Shown here piece after piece: positions 50,158 through 64,000 of a DNA stretch of 64,000 nt; position 1 is the first letter of the stretch; each line of letters begins with the position of its first letter. The DNA comes from Gordonia alkanivorans NBRC 16433. Lineage in GTDB: Bacteria; Actinomycetota; Actinomycetes; Mycobacteriales; Mycobacteriaceae. The stretch is taken from assembly GCF_000225505.1 (NCBI RefSeq), contig NZ_BACI01000099.1, forward strand, positions 88,431-152,430, read 5' to 3'. The position numbers and the translations under genes are program-made. The notes below the pieces were generated by a model, which ran no database searches, was not told the DNA's origin, and saw only the letters and a list, made by a program, of their open reading frames with translations.

Positions 50158-50227
50158 GAAGATGTGCTCCTGAGATCGACGTTGATTGAGATGTGGTGTG
50201 GCCGTCGGCCGGTGGTGACCCGGAGGA

Positions 50228-50968
<741 letters not shown>

Positions 50969-51047
50969 CTAACCTATCCGTTCTGTTTGGGTCGGCGTCG
51001 CGGTGGTCGTCGGACGTGGCTGCCGGTGGCCCGGGCCCGGGGTCGGG

Positions 51048-52016
51048 TCAGGGCAGCCTGCGGTTGATCGCGAGGGCTGCAAACGCCGAGACCAGCGCGA
51101 ACAACGTACCCGCGATCAGCCACGGCTTCGAGTTGTCCCCGCGTCGTGTCTCGTAGCCGATCTCGTTCTGCAGTTTCTCGTAGACCTTGTTGAGCTCGTC
51201 GAGGCTCGCCGCGGTGAAGAAGTCTCCGCCGGAGAGGTTCGCGATCTTGCGCAGCGAATCGTCGTCGACGGGGACCGGCACGCGATCACCCTCGAGTTCG
51301 ACGGTGCCCGTCCGGGTGCCGAAGGAGATCGTGGAGACCGGGATCTTCTCTTCCTTGGCCTTCCGTGCCGCGGTGAAGGCGCCGCGCGGGTCGTCGGGAT
51401 CGTCGGGCACGGTCTCCTTGCCGTCCGACAGGAGCACGACCCGCGCCGGCGGGGCCGCCTCTCCGCCGCCGAGAACGGCGTTGAGTGTGCTGATCTGCTG
51501 CAACGCTGCGAAGATGCCCTCGCCGGTCGCCGTCTTGTCGTCGAGTCTCAGCTTGTCGACGGCGACCTTGGTCGCGTTGTGGTCCGGGGTCGGCGAGACC
51601 AGACTCGCCGCGGTGCCCGCGAAGGAGATCAGGCCGAGGTTGATGCCCTCGGTCAGCTCGTCGGCGAACTTCTTCGCCGCCTCTTGCGCGGCTTTGATGC
51701 GTGACGGCGAGACGTCGGTCGCGTTCATCGACCGGGACACGTCCATCACGAGGATCACCGTCGCCTTGTTGCGCGGGACCTTGCGGTCGGCCTGCGGTCC
51801 GGACAGAGCCACCGTCAACAGGATCAGCGAGATGATCAGCAGCGCGATCGGCACGTGGCGCAGCCGGTTGCGGTCGGCGGGAGCGACGGACTTCAGGAGA
51901 TCGAGGTTCGCGAAGGTCAGCGCCCGCTGCCTGCGGCGACGCAACATGTACACGTACGCAGCACCGAGTAGGGCCACGACGAGCAGCAGCAACAACCAGA
52001 AGGGGCTGGACAGCAT
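51048..52016 (-). CDS. VWA-domain membrane protein (BatA-like)
   Basis: The 322-residue protein has N-terminal TM segments ([35 protein letters not shown]), an extracytoplasmic von Willebrand A domain with [20 protein letters not shown], and a C-terminal TM segment before a basic tail. It corresponds to Rv1481. With MoxR and DUF58 it forms the usual MoxR/DUF58/VWA set, thought to help fold or mature envelope proteins. Confidence 0.92.
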   Translation of the reverse strand: MLSSPFWLLLLLVVALLGAAYVYMLRRRRQRALTFANLDLLKSVAPADRNRLRHVPIALLIISLILLTVALSGPQADRKVPRNKATVILVMDVSRSMNATDVSPSRIKAAQEAAKKFADELTEGINLGLISFAGTAASLVSPTPDHNATKVAVDKLRLDDKTATGEGIFAALQQISTLNAVLGGGEAAPPARVVLLSDGKETVPDDPDDPRGAFTAARKAKEEKIPVSTISFGTRTGTVELEGDRVPVPVDDDSLRKIANLSGGDFFTAASLDELNKVYEKLQNEIGYETRRGDNSKPWLIAGTLFALVSAFAALAINRRLP

Positions 52017-52019
52017 GGG

Positions 52020-52947
52020 CTACCCCACCCCGGCGGCGAGGCCGCGTCGTCGCTGGGCGATGAACTTGACGGTGTCGGTGATCCACTCGCGGTCGGTGCG
52101 GAGTGACAGCGTCGCTCCTCCGCAACTGCGCAGCGTCCGGTGCACGCGCTGCTGATGGGCGCGGGCGGCGGCGGCGAAGTCGCGTTGCAGGTCCTCGGTG
52201 ACGGTCACGTCGTGGATCTCCCCCGACTCGGCGTCGGCCAGGGTGACCTCGCCGATCGCCGGCAGCTCGAGGTCGCGCGGGTCCAGCACCTCGACCCCCA
52301 GCAGCTCGTGGTGGGCGCCGATGGCACGCAGCGAGCGTTCCCAGTCGATCGGCCCGAGGAAGTCGCTGATCACGACCGCGAGACCGCGGCGCCGCTGCGG
52401 ACGGCGCAGCGCCTCGATACCGGCCTTGAGATCGCCGCGGACGCCGGGCGCACTGCGGTGCGTCGTCGCGATCGCCTTGAGGAGGTTCTGGGCGTGGGCG
52501 CGTCCGGCTCGCGCGGGCACCCGGACGACGTCGTCGCCGGTCACCACGAGCGCCCCGTGCCGGTTGCCGCCGCCGGTGGTGAGGTGCACGATCGCCGCGG
52601 CCGCGGCCACTGCGAGGTCGCGCTTGGTACACCCGACGGTGCCGAAGTCGAGGCTCGCCGACGCGTCGACGACGAGCCACGTCTCGAGCTCGCGGTCGGC
52701 GATCATCTGGCGCACATGCGGCTGGGTGGTGCGGGCGGTGACCGACCACTCCATCCGACGGACGTCGTCGCCCGGCTGGTAGGTACGCGCCTCCCCCGGT
52801 TCCGAACCCGGGCCGGGGATGAGTCCGAGGTGCTCGCCCTGCAGCACGCCGTCGAGCTTGCGACGAACGGTGAGCTCCAACATCTTCAGAGCCGCGGTGA
52901 GCTGGGGCTCCTCGAGCAGCCCGGCACCGAGGCTCGGCAGGTCGCGA

Positions 52948-52967
<20 letters not shown>
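52020..52967 (-). CDS. DUF58 domain protein
   Basis: The 315-residue cytoplasmic protein has the DUF58 signature EARTYQPGDDVRRMEWSVTAR and the downstream VWA-like fold (LVVDASASLDFG, AVVISDFLG). Start ATG at 52967 overlaps the moxR 3' end by 20 nt; an alternative ATG is at 52958. It follows moxR and precedes the VWA gene, matching Rv1480. Confidence 0.92.
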
Positions 52968-54153
<1,186 letters not shown>

Positions 54154-54295
54154 CCCGTGCTCCTGTTCGTCTGAACTCTGCTGCTCACTGGTGTGGCCAC
54201 GTCGGGGCCGAAGACACCCCCGTGTGCTTGTGCCAGCCTAGCCGTGCGAACTGAAAAGGCGCCAAGAAGATGCGCGGCCCGTCGTTCGGACGTTC

Positions 54296-55828
54296 TCAGA
54301 GCAGCCGGACCACGTTGGGCATCGCACCGTTGGTGCGCAGGGGCGACACCTTGACGACGGAGCCGGACTGCGGGGCCTCGACCATCTTGTTGTCACCGAG
54401 GTAGAGCGCGACGTGCTGGCTCGCGTTCGGGCCGTAGAAGATCATGTCGCCGCGACGCATCTGCGAGAGCGGGAAGTGCGGTCCCGAGGTGTACTGGTAG
54501 CCCGTGTAGTGCGGCAGTTCGATGCCGACACCGGCGAAGGCGTAGATCATCAGACCCGAGCAGTCGAAGCCGACCTTGCGGTAGTCGCCGTAGCTGTCGG
54601 CGACGCCGCCGTCGCGGATGCCCTGCGTCGGACCGTTGACGTCGCCTCCACCCCATGCATAGGTGACGCCCAGCTGCGACAGTGCACGGTTGACGACGAT
54701 CTCGACCGCCTGTGGGCCGCGCAGACCCGGCCGCACCATGCCGCCGGAGCCGCCACCGCCGCCGGAGCCGCCGAACAGGGAGCCGAGGCTTCCCGAACCC
54801 AGGCGGGAACTCAGGCTGTCGTTGCCGCTGCTGCCGGTGAGGTCCATGCCTCCGAGGCCGAGCTCGTTGAGGAGTTCGGACTGCGGGAGCCGCTGCTCGC
54901 CGATGATCGTCGAGAGCATCTGCGAACCCATGTCGAGGCCCATGCCGAGAGCCGCGGAACCCACGTCGACGGCGATCCGGGCGGCGGCACGCGCCGCGAT
55001 CGCGAGCAGTTCGTTGTCGGATACGTTGGTCGTCGGCAGGTCCGGGAGGGTCGGGGCCGCCGGGAAGATGTTCTTCAGCAGGTCACGGGTCGACGGTCCG
55101 GCGGCCTGCTTCTTGGGCACGTATCCGCGGATCGAGTCGATCTTCTTCTGCACGCGATCACGCTTGGCGACCAGCGAGGACTTGCGCTCCTGCTGGTCGG
55201 CGATGGCGGTCTTGGCCTCGGTGACCGCGCTCAGTGCGTCACGCTTGCGCTGATCGGCGCTCTTGGCGGCGAACGCCGCCTGCCGCCGGGTCGCCTCGAC
55301 CGCGGCGAGGCGGTTGGCCTTCTGGTTGCGGGCGACCTGGAGACGACGGATGGTCTCCTGCTGCTTCTTGCCGACCTGGTCGAGAAGCTTCATCCGGTCG
55401 AGGACCGCCTGGGGGTCCGGGGACGCGACGTAGTTCGACATCGAACCCTGCTCCGGGCCCTGCTGATACGCGAGTCGGACGAAGTTGTCGAAGGCCTTCT
55501 GCGCCTCGGTGACGGCCTGGCCGGCGCGGTCGAGCTCGGTGCGCGCGCCGCGGGCGGCGACGGTCGCCAGCCGCCGCTGGGCGAGCGAGTTCTGGAAGTC
55601 GACGATCGCGCGGTTGACGTTCTCCTGCCGGACCGCGAGTGCCTCGTCGAGGTCGGCGATGTCCTGGTTCACCGAGGCGATCTCGTTGATCAGTCCGCTC
55701 ACCGGCGACTCGGGCGCCTTCTTCGGGGTCGCGACGGCATGACCGGCGCCGACCGCACAGATGAGAACGGCAGCCATGGCCGCCGTGACGCGCGCCGGCC
55801 AGGACGCACCTGTTCTAAGTCGCCTCAC
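54296..55828 (-). CDS. ripA: NlpC/P60 peptidoglycan hydrolase RipA
   Basis: The secreted D,L-endopeptidase cleaves peptidoglycan at the septum so daughter cells can separate. The 510-residue product has a signal peptide (ending GHAVA), an N-terminal coiled coil (about 45-260), a Gly/Ser-rich linker and a C-terminal NlpC/P60 domain. The catalytic triad is seen as FDCSG, SQHVALYLG and MVEAPQ. The GTG at 55828 has GAGGAG 5 nt upstream. Only one rip gene is present, where M. tuberculosis has ripA and ripB in tandem. Confidence 0.94.
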   Translation of the reverse strand: MRRLRTGASWPARVTAAMAAVLICAVGAGHAVATPKKAPESPVSGLINEIASVNQDIADLDEALAVRQENVNRAIVDFQNSLAQRRLATVAARGARTELDRAGQAVTEAQKAFDNFVRLAYQQGPEQGSMSNYVASPDPQAVLDRMKLLDQVGKKQQETIRRLQVARNQKANRLAAVEATRRQAAFAAKSADQRKRDALSAVTEAKTAIADQQERKSSLVAKRDRVQKKIDSIRGYVPKKQAAGPSTRDLLKNIFPAAPTLPDLPTTNVSDNELLAIAARAAARIAVDVGSAALGMGLDMGSQMLSTIIGEQRLPQSELLNELGLGGMDLTGSSGNDSLSSRLGSGSLGSLFGGSGGGGGSGGMVRPGLRGPQAVEIVVNRALSQLGVTYAWGGGDVNGPTQGIRDGGVADSYGDYRKVGFDCSGLMIYAFAGVGIELPHYTGYQYTSGPHFPLSQMRRGDMIFYGPNASQHVALYLGDNKMVEAPQSGSVVKVSPLRTNGAMPNVVRLL

Positions 55829-56197
55829 CTGAACTCCTCGCGGTTCCTTCCGAAGACCTGTCCGATCCCCGGATGTCGATCGAACGGCCGCTGTGGGCCG
55901 CCCCGACCTCACCCTGCACATTCGTCGCATCCGCCCCTGCAGGAAACACAGGTCACACATGCGACATCAGAACCGTACGTCACATCAACCACACGAGAAA
56001 ACCGGAAGTTATGAATTACAAAGAGGTGATTACCTGGGAAAATGCTGTGAACTGCAGATAGTTCACCACCATGGCCCAGGTCTCGAATTCGCAACAAACC
56101 GGTAGACGAACCGGATCGGGCGCCACACGACGACGACGGCGCCGCCGGACCGCGGGAAGCGGTCGTCAGCGACGCCGGGGAACGACCAGATGAGAGG
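55829..56197. other. Long noncoding region upstream of ripA
   Basis: 369 bp without a supported gene. It holds a perfect 7-bp inverted repeat GTGAACT-GCAGAT-AGTTCAC (56047-56066) and a direct repeat ATTAC-9 nt-ATTAC (56015-56033; GTAAT on the ripA strand), within an AT-rich patch of about 120 bp. ripA is MtrA-controlled in M. tuberculosis, so a response-regulator site is plausible. A 62-codon frame at 55909-56097 has no ribosome site. Confidence 0.55.
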
Positions 56198-56827
56198 TCA
56201 GGTGGAGGCCGACGAGTCGGCCGGGGTCGCGTCGCGAGGGGCGTCCGCGTCGTCGGACGACGCGGTACCCGCCCCGGTGGGGGTCACGGGACCGAGCGCA
56301 CCGGTCACGGCCGCCGCGCGGGCGCGCCGCGTGCGGAATCGCGCACCGACCGCACCGAGGACGACGACGAGGATGAGGAGCAGACCGACGACGGTCCAAT
56401 CGATGTGCGAATCGGTCATCGAGTCGACCATCTGCCGGGCCGCCCCGGGCGGGTCGGTCAGGGTCAGGTTCTGCGTCGCCTGCTCCTGGATGACGCGGCT
56501 GAACTCCGGCGAGGAACTGCCCACCGAGTTCGGTCCGAGGACGATGACGGTGCCGCCGACCTGCTCCTGGAGTTGATTGGCGATGTCGCGGTAGAGGCTG
56601 AACCGAGGCTGGACCTGGTCGACGACCACGAAGCTGAAGTCCTGGCCCTTGCTCTTGGCGTACTCGATGACCTCGAGCATCGCCGGGACCTGCTCAGGGG
56701 TGGCGCCGGCGACCCCGTCGTCGGCGATGTCGCGCGACAGTTGCGCCATGTCGACGCCGACGAGCCCGGTGAGTTCGGTGTTCTCCGCGGGTGCGGCCAG
56801 CACCATCATCGTCGGCTCGGGACCCAT
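56198..56827 (-). CDS. Rv1476-like membrane protein
   Basis: The 209-residue protein has a soluble N-terminal part with YAKSKGQDFSFVVVDQVQP, a single TM helix near residues 140-162 (WTVVGLLLILVVVLGAVGARF) and a basic-then-acidic C-terminal tail. It corresponds to Rv1476 of unknown function, between acn and ripA. The ATG at 56827 has GAGGA upstream. Confidence 0.85.
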   Translation of the reverse strand: MGPEPTMMVLAAPAENTELTGLVGVDMAQLSRDIADDGVAGATPEQVPAMLEVIEYAKSKGQDFSFVVVDQVQPRFSLYRDIANQLQEQVGGTVIVLGPNSVGSSSPEFSRVIQEQATQNLTLTDPPGAARQMVDSMTDSHIDWTVVGLLLILVVVLGAVGARFRTRRARAAAVTGALGPVTPTGAGTASSDDADAPRDATPADSSAST

Positions 56828-56974
56828 CTGTCCTCACCCCTGTCTGTCGGTAACACCCCGCGGCGAGCAAAGCGGACGCTCGCCGGACTTCGACCTGCAC
56901 GGTACGACACAATGGTCTCGTCCGGGTATTCGCCCACAGCGTGAGTCGTCGACGGCGTGTCGTCGACACCCCGC

Positions 56975-59927
<2,953 letters not shown>

Positions 59928-59942
59928 CAAGGAGCACGCGAC

Positions 59943-60509
59943 GTGCCCAAGGTCAGTGATGACCGCCTTGCCGCGCGTCGTCGGGAGATTCTCGACGGCG
60001 CGCGGCATTGCTTCGCGGAGTACGGATACGACGGTGCGACCGTCAAGAGGATCGAGGAGTCCACGGGCCTGTCCCGTGGCGCGATCTTCCACCACTACCG
60101 GGACAAGGAGGCGCTCTTCCTCGCGCTCGCGCATGAGGACGCCGAGCGGATGGCGGATGTCGCCGCCGAAGAGGGTCTGGTGCAGGTCATGCGTGACATG
60201 CTCACGCGGCCGGAGGATTTCGACTGGCTCGGCACCCGCCTCGAGATCGCGCGAAAGTTGCGTACCGACAACAGCTTCCGGGCTGAGTGGATGGCCCGGT
60301 CGGCCGAACTCGAACAAGCCACCCTCAGGCGTCTCGAACGAGGCCGCCAGGCCGGGCGCCTCCGCGACGACGTCCCCACCGACGTCCTGTTGAAGTACCT
60401 CGACCTCGTTCTCGACGGACTGATCACCCGACTGGCGTCGGGTCAGCCCACCGACGACCTGCACGCGGTCCTCGACCTCGTCGAGGAATCGGTGCGGGCC
60501 AAGGACTGA
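59943..60509 (+). CDS. acnR: TetR-family repressor of aconitase, AcnR
   Basis: The 188-residue TetR regulator has an HTH GYDGATVKRIEESTGLSRGAIFHHYRDKEAL. Length and position directly after acn match AcnR of C. glutamicum, which represses acn and binds citrate-Mg2+. The GTG at 59943 has AAGGAG upstream. Its operator is identified in the acn promoter, so acn-acnR is autoregulated. Confidence 0.94.
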   Translation: MPKVSDDRLAARRREILDGARHCFAEYGYDGATVKRIEESTGLSRGAIFHHYRDKEALFLALAHEDAERMADVAAEEGLVQVMRDMLTRPEDFDWLGTRLEIARKLRTDNSFRAEWMARSAELEQATLRRLERGRQAGRLRDDVPTDVLLKYLDLVLDGLITRLASGQPTDDLHAVLDLVEESVRAKD

Positions 60510-60570
60510 CCCACCTGCAAGCCTGCTCGAAGGGTAGGTTCGGGTGAGCCATCCCACATCACGAAAGCCC

Positions 60571-60588
60571 GGTAAGGCGTTCCTTACC
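60571..60588. promoter_or_regulatory. Palindrome upstream of the cholesterol oxidase gene
   Basis: GGTAAGG-CGTT-CCTTACC is a perfect inverted repeat. The leaderless -10 box TAGGGT follows at 60604-60609, so the palindrome covers the -35 position. It resembles a repressor operator; spacing does not fit the IdeR box or KstR motif. Confidence 0.6.
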
Positions 60589-60615
60589 TAACTCATCTCA
60601 CGCTAGGGTTCCAGC

Positions 60616-62229
60616 GTGAACTTGGACATATCCAGCATTTCCGTCTCACGCCGGACCGTTCTCGGCACAGCCGCCGGCGCCGGCGCACTCGCCGCGCTGG
60701 GTAGCGCCACCTCGGCACCTGCGCACGCCGCGCCGGGTCGTACGGCGATCGTCATCGGCACGGGCTTCGGCGGGTCGGTCGCAGCGCTGCGGCTGGGAGA
60801 GGCCGGTTTCACGACGACAGTGTTCGAACGTGGCCGCCGCTGGCCGATCCGCCCCGACGGCGACACCTTCGCCGCCTTCTCCAGCCCCGACAAACGCGCC
60901 GCCTGGTTCGGCAACAGAGCCGGCGCGAACAGCGCCACGGCCATCCCCGTCGAGCCCTATCCGGGCGTGCTGGACCACGTGGTCGGCAACGGCATCGAGG
61001 CGGTCTACGGGGCCGGCGTCGGCGGCGGTTCGCTGGTTTTCGGATCCTTCACCCCGGTCCCCCGGCGTCAGGACTTCGAGCACATCTTCCCGGCCGCGGC
61101 GAACTACTCCGAGCTCCTCTCGACCTACTATCCGCGCGCCAAGAGGACCCTCGGCGTCTCACCGATGCCGGCCGACATCCTCAGGCACCCCAACTATGTC
61201 GGGCCCAGGTCCTGGCTGAAGGTGATCGCGCGTTACGGCGCCACCCCGCACTTCTTCGATTTCGCGATCGACTGGGACATCGTGCGCGCCGAGATGGCGG
61301 GCCGTAAACGCCCGTCGGTCATCGTCGGCGAGTTGAGCTACGGCGTGAACAGCGGCGCCAAGAAGTCGACCGACCGGACCTACCTCGCCGCCGCCGAGCG
61401 GACGGGCAACGTCACCATCAAGCCGATGCACGAGGTCTTCGACATCCGACCGCGCGCACGCCGGGCGGGATTCGTCGTCACCGTCCGGGTCCGCGACGAG
61501 CAGGGTCGCACCATCCGGACGGTAACCGCCGAAGCCGATCACCTCTTCATGGCGGCGGGTTCGTTCCACACCACCCGCATGCTCGTCGAGGCCCGGGCGA
61601 GAGGCACTCTGCCCCGGCTCTCCCCCCGTATCGGCGACGGGTTCGGGACCAATGGCGACTTCCTGATGATCCGCACCAACCCGTCCGACGATTTCGGACT
61701 GGTCCAGGGCGGACCGGGGTACGCGCGAATCTACGAGGACCGTCTCACCGAGACGCCGATGTCGATGGTCTATCAGGCCACTCCGCTTCCGGCGCCCCTG
61801 GGCAAGGCCGGGACCACCCACCTCGTACAGACCCACACCGACGAACGCGGCACGGTCGACTTCGACCACGCGAGCCGGACGGCGAAGCTGAACTATCCGT
61901 TTCCGGAGGGACGCAACAAGGTCGACCGCCAGGCGGCCGCCTTCGTCGGGAAGTTCCACCAGCGCACCGAGGCACGCCACGGCCGTCCCGCGAACGGCGT
62001 CCCGATCTACACCCGCGCCGTCGGATTCGGTTCGGCGGGTACGTACCACGGGCTCGGTGGCGTCGTGATGGGAGACGCGGCATCGATGGACGGGGCGGTC
62101 CGCGGTTACGGCAACCTCTACGTCGTCGACGGCTCGTTCGTACCGGGTGCCGTGGGCCTGGTGAACCCGGCGCTGACGATCACGGCACTCGCCGAACGCA
62201 CGATGGATCGGTTCCTGGCGAACCACTGA
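60616..62229 (+). CDS. Tat-exported cholesterol oxidase-like GMC oxidoreductase
   Basis: The 537-residue flavoenzyme has a twin-arginine signal (SVSRRTVLGTAAGAG) cleaved near AHAAP. The FAD-binding IVIGTGFGGSVAALRL and GAGVGGGSLVFG follow. Toward the C-terminus YHGLGGVVMGDA holds the active His and LVNPALTITALAERT the active Asn, as in Streptomyces ChoA (GMC type). It oxidises the 3-hydroxyl of cholesterol or a similar sterol outside the cell. The GTG at 60616 is 6 nt after TAGGGT (leaderless). Sterol specificity is inferred. Confidence 0.88.
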   Translation: MNLDISSISVSRRTVLGTAAGAGALAALGSATSAPAHAAPGRTAIVIGTGFGGSVAALRLGEAGFTTTVFERGRRWPIRPDGDTFAAFSSPDKRAAWFGNRAGANSATAIPVEPYPGVLDHVVGNGIEAVYGAGVGGGSLVFGSFTPVPRRQDFEHIFPAAANYSELLSTYYPRAKRTLGVSPMPADILRHPNYVGPRSWLKVIARYGATPHFFDFAIDWDIVRAEMAGRKRPSVIVGELSYGVNSGAKKSTDRTYLAAAERTGNVTIKPMHEVFDIRPRARRAGFVVTVRVRDEQGRTIRTVTAEADHLFMAAGSFHTTRMLVEARARGTLPRLSPRIGDGFGTNGDFLMIRTNPSDDFGLVQGGPGYARIYEDRLTETPMSMVYQATPLPAPLGKAGTTHLVQTHTDERGTVDFDHASRTAKLNYPFPEGRNKVDRQAAAFVGKFHQRTEARHGRPANGVPIYTRAVGFGSAGTYHGLGGVVMGDAASMDGAVRGYGNLYVVDGSFVPGAVGLVNPALTITALAERTMDRFLANH

Positions 62230-62282
62230 GCACAACTCGGGTCGTCCTCACAAGGCAGTGAGATCGGCCGGGAGGCCTAGGG

Positions 62283-62335
62283 TACTGTGACACACAACAC
62301 CCCGAACGATCGTTAGATAACGGACGTTCGGGGTG
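62283..62335 (+). promoter_or_regulatory. Promoter and near-5' hairpin of the acyl-CoA ligase gene
   Basis: TACTGT (62283-62288) is a possible -10. The mRNA would start near 62295 and at once fold into a near-perfect 18-bp hairpin: CACCCCGAACGATCGTTA (62298-62315) and TAACGGACGTTCGGGGTG (62318-62335). No U-tract follows. The coding start lies 29 nt later after TGAGGAG. Confidence 0.65.
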
Positions 62336-62364
62336 AACGTTCCCTTCGTCTGAGGAGTGCACCC

Positions 62365-63909
62365 TTGTTCCCTGGAGTCTTCGCCAAGTCCACTCCGGAC
62401 AAGCCCGCCGTCATCCGTGCCGCCACCGGCGAACAGCTGACCTACCGTCAGCTCGACGAGAACTCGACGCGGCTCGCCAACTACCTGGAGTCGCTGGGTC
62501 TCGAGCGCGGCGACACCATTGCGGTGGTGTCCGCCAACGATCTCCATGTCTTCGAGGTGTACTGGGCGGCACTGCGCAGCGGCCTGTACGTGACCGCGGT
62601 CAACAGCCACCTCACCGCGGCCGAGACCAACTACATCCTCGACGACTGCAACGCCCAGGTGCTGTTCGCCGGCGCCTCGGTCGCCGACGCCGTCTCGCGG
62701 TCGGGCGAGGTCGAGGCCCTCACCGGCACCGGCCGTCGTCTCGTGTGGGGCGGTGACCTCGAGGGCTTCGACAGCTACGACAAGGTCCTGGCCAACGCGT
62801 CCGCGGAACCTCGCGCCGATCAGCCGCGCGGTACCGACATGCTCTACTCCTCGGGCACCACCGGCCGCCCCAAGGGCATCAAGACCCCGATGCCCGACGG
62901 CCAGGTGGATCAGGTCCCCGACATGTACACAGCCATCTTCGCGCCGATGTACGGGTTCGACGACTCGTCGGTGTATCTGTCCCCCGCTCCCCTATATCAC
63001 GCTGCGCCGCTGCGTTATTGCGGCATGACCAACTCGGTCGGCGGCACGGTGGTCATGCTCGACCGCTTCGAGCCGGAGGCCGCACTCGCGGCGATCCAGA
63101 ACCACAAGGTGACCCACAGCCAGTGGGTACCCACCATGTTCATCCGCATGCTGAAGCTCCCCGAGGAGGTCCGCAACTCATACGACGTCAGCAGCCTCAA
63201 GATCGCCGTCCACGCCGCGGCGCCCTGCCCGGTCGAGGTGAAGAAGGCGATGATCGAGTGGTGGGGTCCAGTCATCCACGAGTACTACGCGTCCACCGAG
63301 GCCGCCGGCGCCACCTTCATCGGGCCGCAGGAGGCCCTCGACCACCCGGGTTCGGTCGGCAAGCCGCTGCTCGGCGTGGTCCACATCTGCGACGAGGACG
63401 GCAAGGAACTCCCGGTCGGCGAGGTCGGACAGGTCTTCTTCGAACGCGAGGACGTCGCCTTCCGGTACCACAACGATCCGGAGAAGACCCGCAAGGCCCA
63501 GCACCCGGAACACGAGAACTGGTCCACCACAGGCGATGTGGGCTACGTCGACGACGAGGGCTACCTGTACCTCACCGATCGCAAGGCCTTCATGATCATC
63601 TCCGGCGGCGTGAACATCTACCCGCAGGAGGCCGAGAACGTCCTCATCAACCATCCGGCGGTCTTCGACGTCGCGGTGATCGGTGTTCCCGACCCGGATC
63701 TCGGTGAGGTCGTCAAGGCGTGTGTCCAGCTCGCCGATGGTCGTGAGCCCTCCGACGAACTGGCCGATGAGCTCATCGCGTTCACCAAGGACAGCATCGC
63801 CGCCTACAAGGCACCGCGGTCGGTGGACTTCGTCGACGAGCTGCCGCGCACACCGACCGGCAAGCTGGTCAAGGGCGAACTGCGCAAGAAGTACTGGCCC
63901 GCAGGCTAG
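62365..63909 (+). CDS. Acyl-CoA synthetase (FadD-type AMP ligase)
   Basis: The 514-residue ANL-superfamily ligase activates a carboxylic acid as AMP ester and CoA thioester. P-loop motif [15 protein letters not shown] is intact, then [25 protein letters not shown] (A8 hinge) and the C-terminal [12 protein letters not shown] with the catalytic Lys. It resembles FadD4-like ligases; the acid is unknown, with sterol side chain or fatty acids possible given the neighbouring cholesterol oxidase. The start is a TTG at 62365 with TGAGGAG 8 nt upstream. Confidence 0.92.
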   Translation: MFPGVFAKSTPDKPAVIRAATGEQLTYRQLDENSTRLANYLESLGLERGDTIAVVSANDLHVFEVYWAALRSGLYVTAVNSHLTAAETNYILDDCNAQVLFAGASVADAVSRSGEVEALTGTGRRLVWGGDLEGFDSYDKVLANASAEPRADQPRGTDMLYSSGTTGRPKGIKTPMPDGQVDQVPDMYTAIFAPMYGFDDSSVYLSPAPLYHAAPLRYCGMTNSVGGTVVMLDRFEPEAALAAIQNHKVTHSQWVPTMFIRMLKLPEEVRNSYDVSSLKIAVHAAAPCPVEVKKAMIEWWGPVIHEYYASTEAAGATFIGPQEALDHPGSVGKPLLGVVHICDEDGKELPVGEVGQVFFEREDVAFRYHNDPEKTRKAQHPEHENWSTTGDVGYVDDEGYLYLTDRKAFMIISGGVNIYPQEAENVLINHPAVFDVAVIGVPDPDLGEVVKACVQLADGREPSDELADELIAFTKDSIAAYKAPRSVDFVDELPRTPTGKLVKGELRKKYWPAG

Positions 63910-63918
63910 TTCACGATC

Positions 63919-63979
63919 CCTCAGGGAGCTGCCGCGCCACCGCTCCCTGAGGTGCGAGCGGAGCGAGCCACGAAGGGTC
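63919..63979. repeat. Dispersed 3'-end repeat with hairpin
   Basis: CCTCAGGGAGC (63919-63929) pairs with GCTCCCTGAGG (63942-63952) and may terminate the ligase gene. It runs on into TGCGAGCGGAGCGAGCCACG and AAGGGTC, the same unit seen in reverse at 16289 and in variant form at 7318-7487. The last 21 bp of the window hold nothing I can assign. Confidence 0.7.
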
Positions 63980-64000
63980 TGGCGACGTCGTCTCACCAGG

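Noticed and set aside
55909..56097. A 62-codon frame with a Cys-rich end (CVTCVSCRGGCDEC) upstream of ripA
   Set aside because: Starts at TTG without a ribosome site, in the AT-rich leader; no codon bias. Probably chance.
60571..60590. IdeR (iron) box upstream of the cholesterol oxidase gene
   Set aside because: Arms GGTAAGG/CCTTACC are 4 nt apart, whereas the IdeR/DtxR box has 1 nt between arms of a different sequence.

Overview
The window is high-GC actinobacterial DNA from a mycolic-acid-type organism (Mycobacteriales), most likely Gordonia or a close relative. The evidence is a proteasome ATPase (arc/mpa), a mycothiol ligase (mshC), a fabG1-inhA pair, a RipA-type NlpC/P60 hydrolase, a 13E12/DUF222 HNH protein, a cholesterol oxidase, and many leaderless GTG/ATG starts. 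The genus is an inference. No rRNA, CRISPR array, insertion sequence or prophage was seen. One tRNA is present.

Layout. (1) 1-9.4 kb: a partial FHA-FHA-ABC exporter (runs off the left edge), arc, trmI, a RecB-type Fe-S exonuclease, a double-hotdog thioesterase, a terminator with repeats, hisG and hisE. (2) 8.7-17.1 kb: a more accessory stretch with a HAD phosphatase, XRE regulator, PncC/CinA amidase, alpha/beta hydrolase, MarR-MFS exporter pair, family II pyrophosphatase, 13E12-type HNH protein and crotonase. (3) 17.2-32.5 kb: metH, PAC2, a hydrolase, mshC, an SCO1664-like kinase-fold protein, DUF3090, a histidine phosphatase, uppP, an LppL-like lipoprotein, DUF5703, pyrD, a PEBP protein and an M20 peptidase. 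From memory, regions 1 and 3 follow the M. tuberculosis order Rv2115c to Rv2141c. (4) 32.6-36.2 kb: tRNA-Leu(GAG), MscS, an M23-like lipoprotein and a nucleoside hydrolase, lying at a junction between two synteny blocks. (5) 36.2-60.5 kb: meaB-mutB-mutA, a DedA-like protein, a SatD/membrane-protein cassette, SPFH-NfeD, DUF3097, a small accessory patch (unknown gene, GNAT, 32-residue peptide), hemH-inhA-fabG1, VWA-DUF58-MoxR, ripA, an Rv1476-like protein, acn and acnR. This follows Rv1496 to Rv1474c. (6) 60.6-64 kb: a Tat-exported cholesterol oxidase and an acyl-CoA ligase.

How the genes work together. The core is housekeeping: protein turnover (Arc), B12-dependent metabolism (MetH; MutAB with its G-protein MeaB), mycothiol synthesis, histidine and pyrimidine synthesis, undecaprenyl-phosphate recycling, mycolate FAS-II (FabG1-InhA), haem synthesis, septal peptidoglycan cleavage (RipA with the MoxR/DUF58/VWA set) and the TCA cycle (Acn under AcnR). 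An exact match to the known AcnR operator consensus sits between the -35 and -10 of acn. At least eleven genes show a TANNNT box 6 or 7 nt before the start codon, which marks leaderless mRNAs and fixes several starts.

The least explained parts are (a) a mini-ORF, hairpin, 32-residue Lys/Arg/Cys-free peptide, intrinsic terminator and GNAT gene at 47.2-48.1 kb, inserted in a conserved neighbourhood, and (b) the SatD-like HTH protein plus coupled membrane protein at 42.35-43.64 kb, with a 10-bp-arm palindrome in its promoter.
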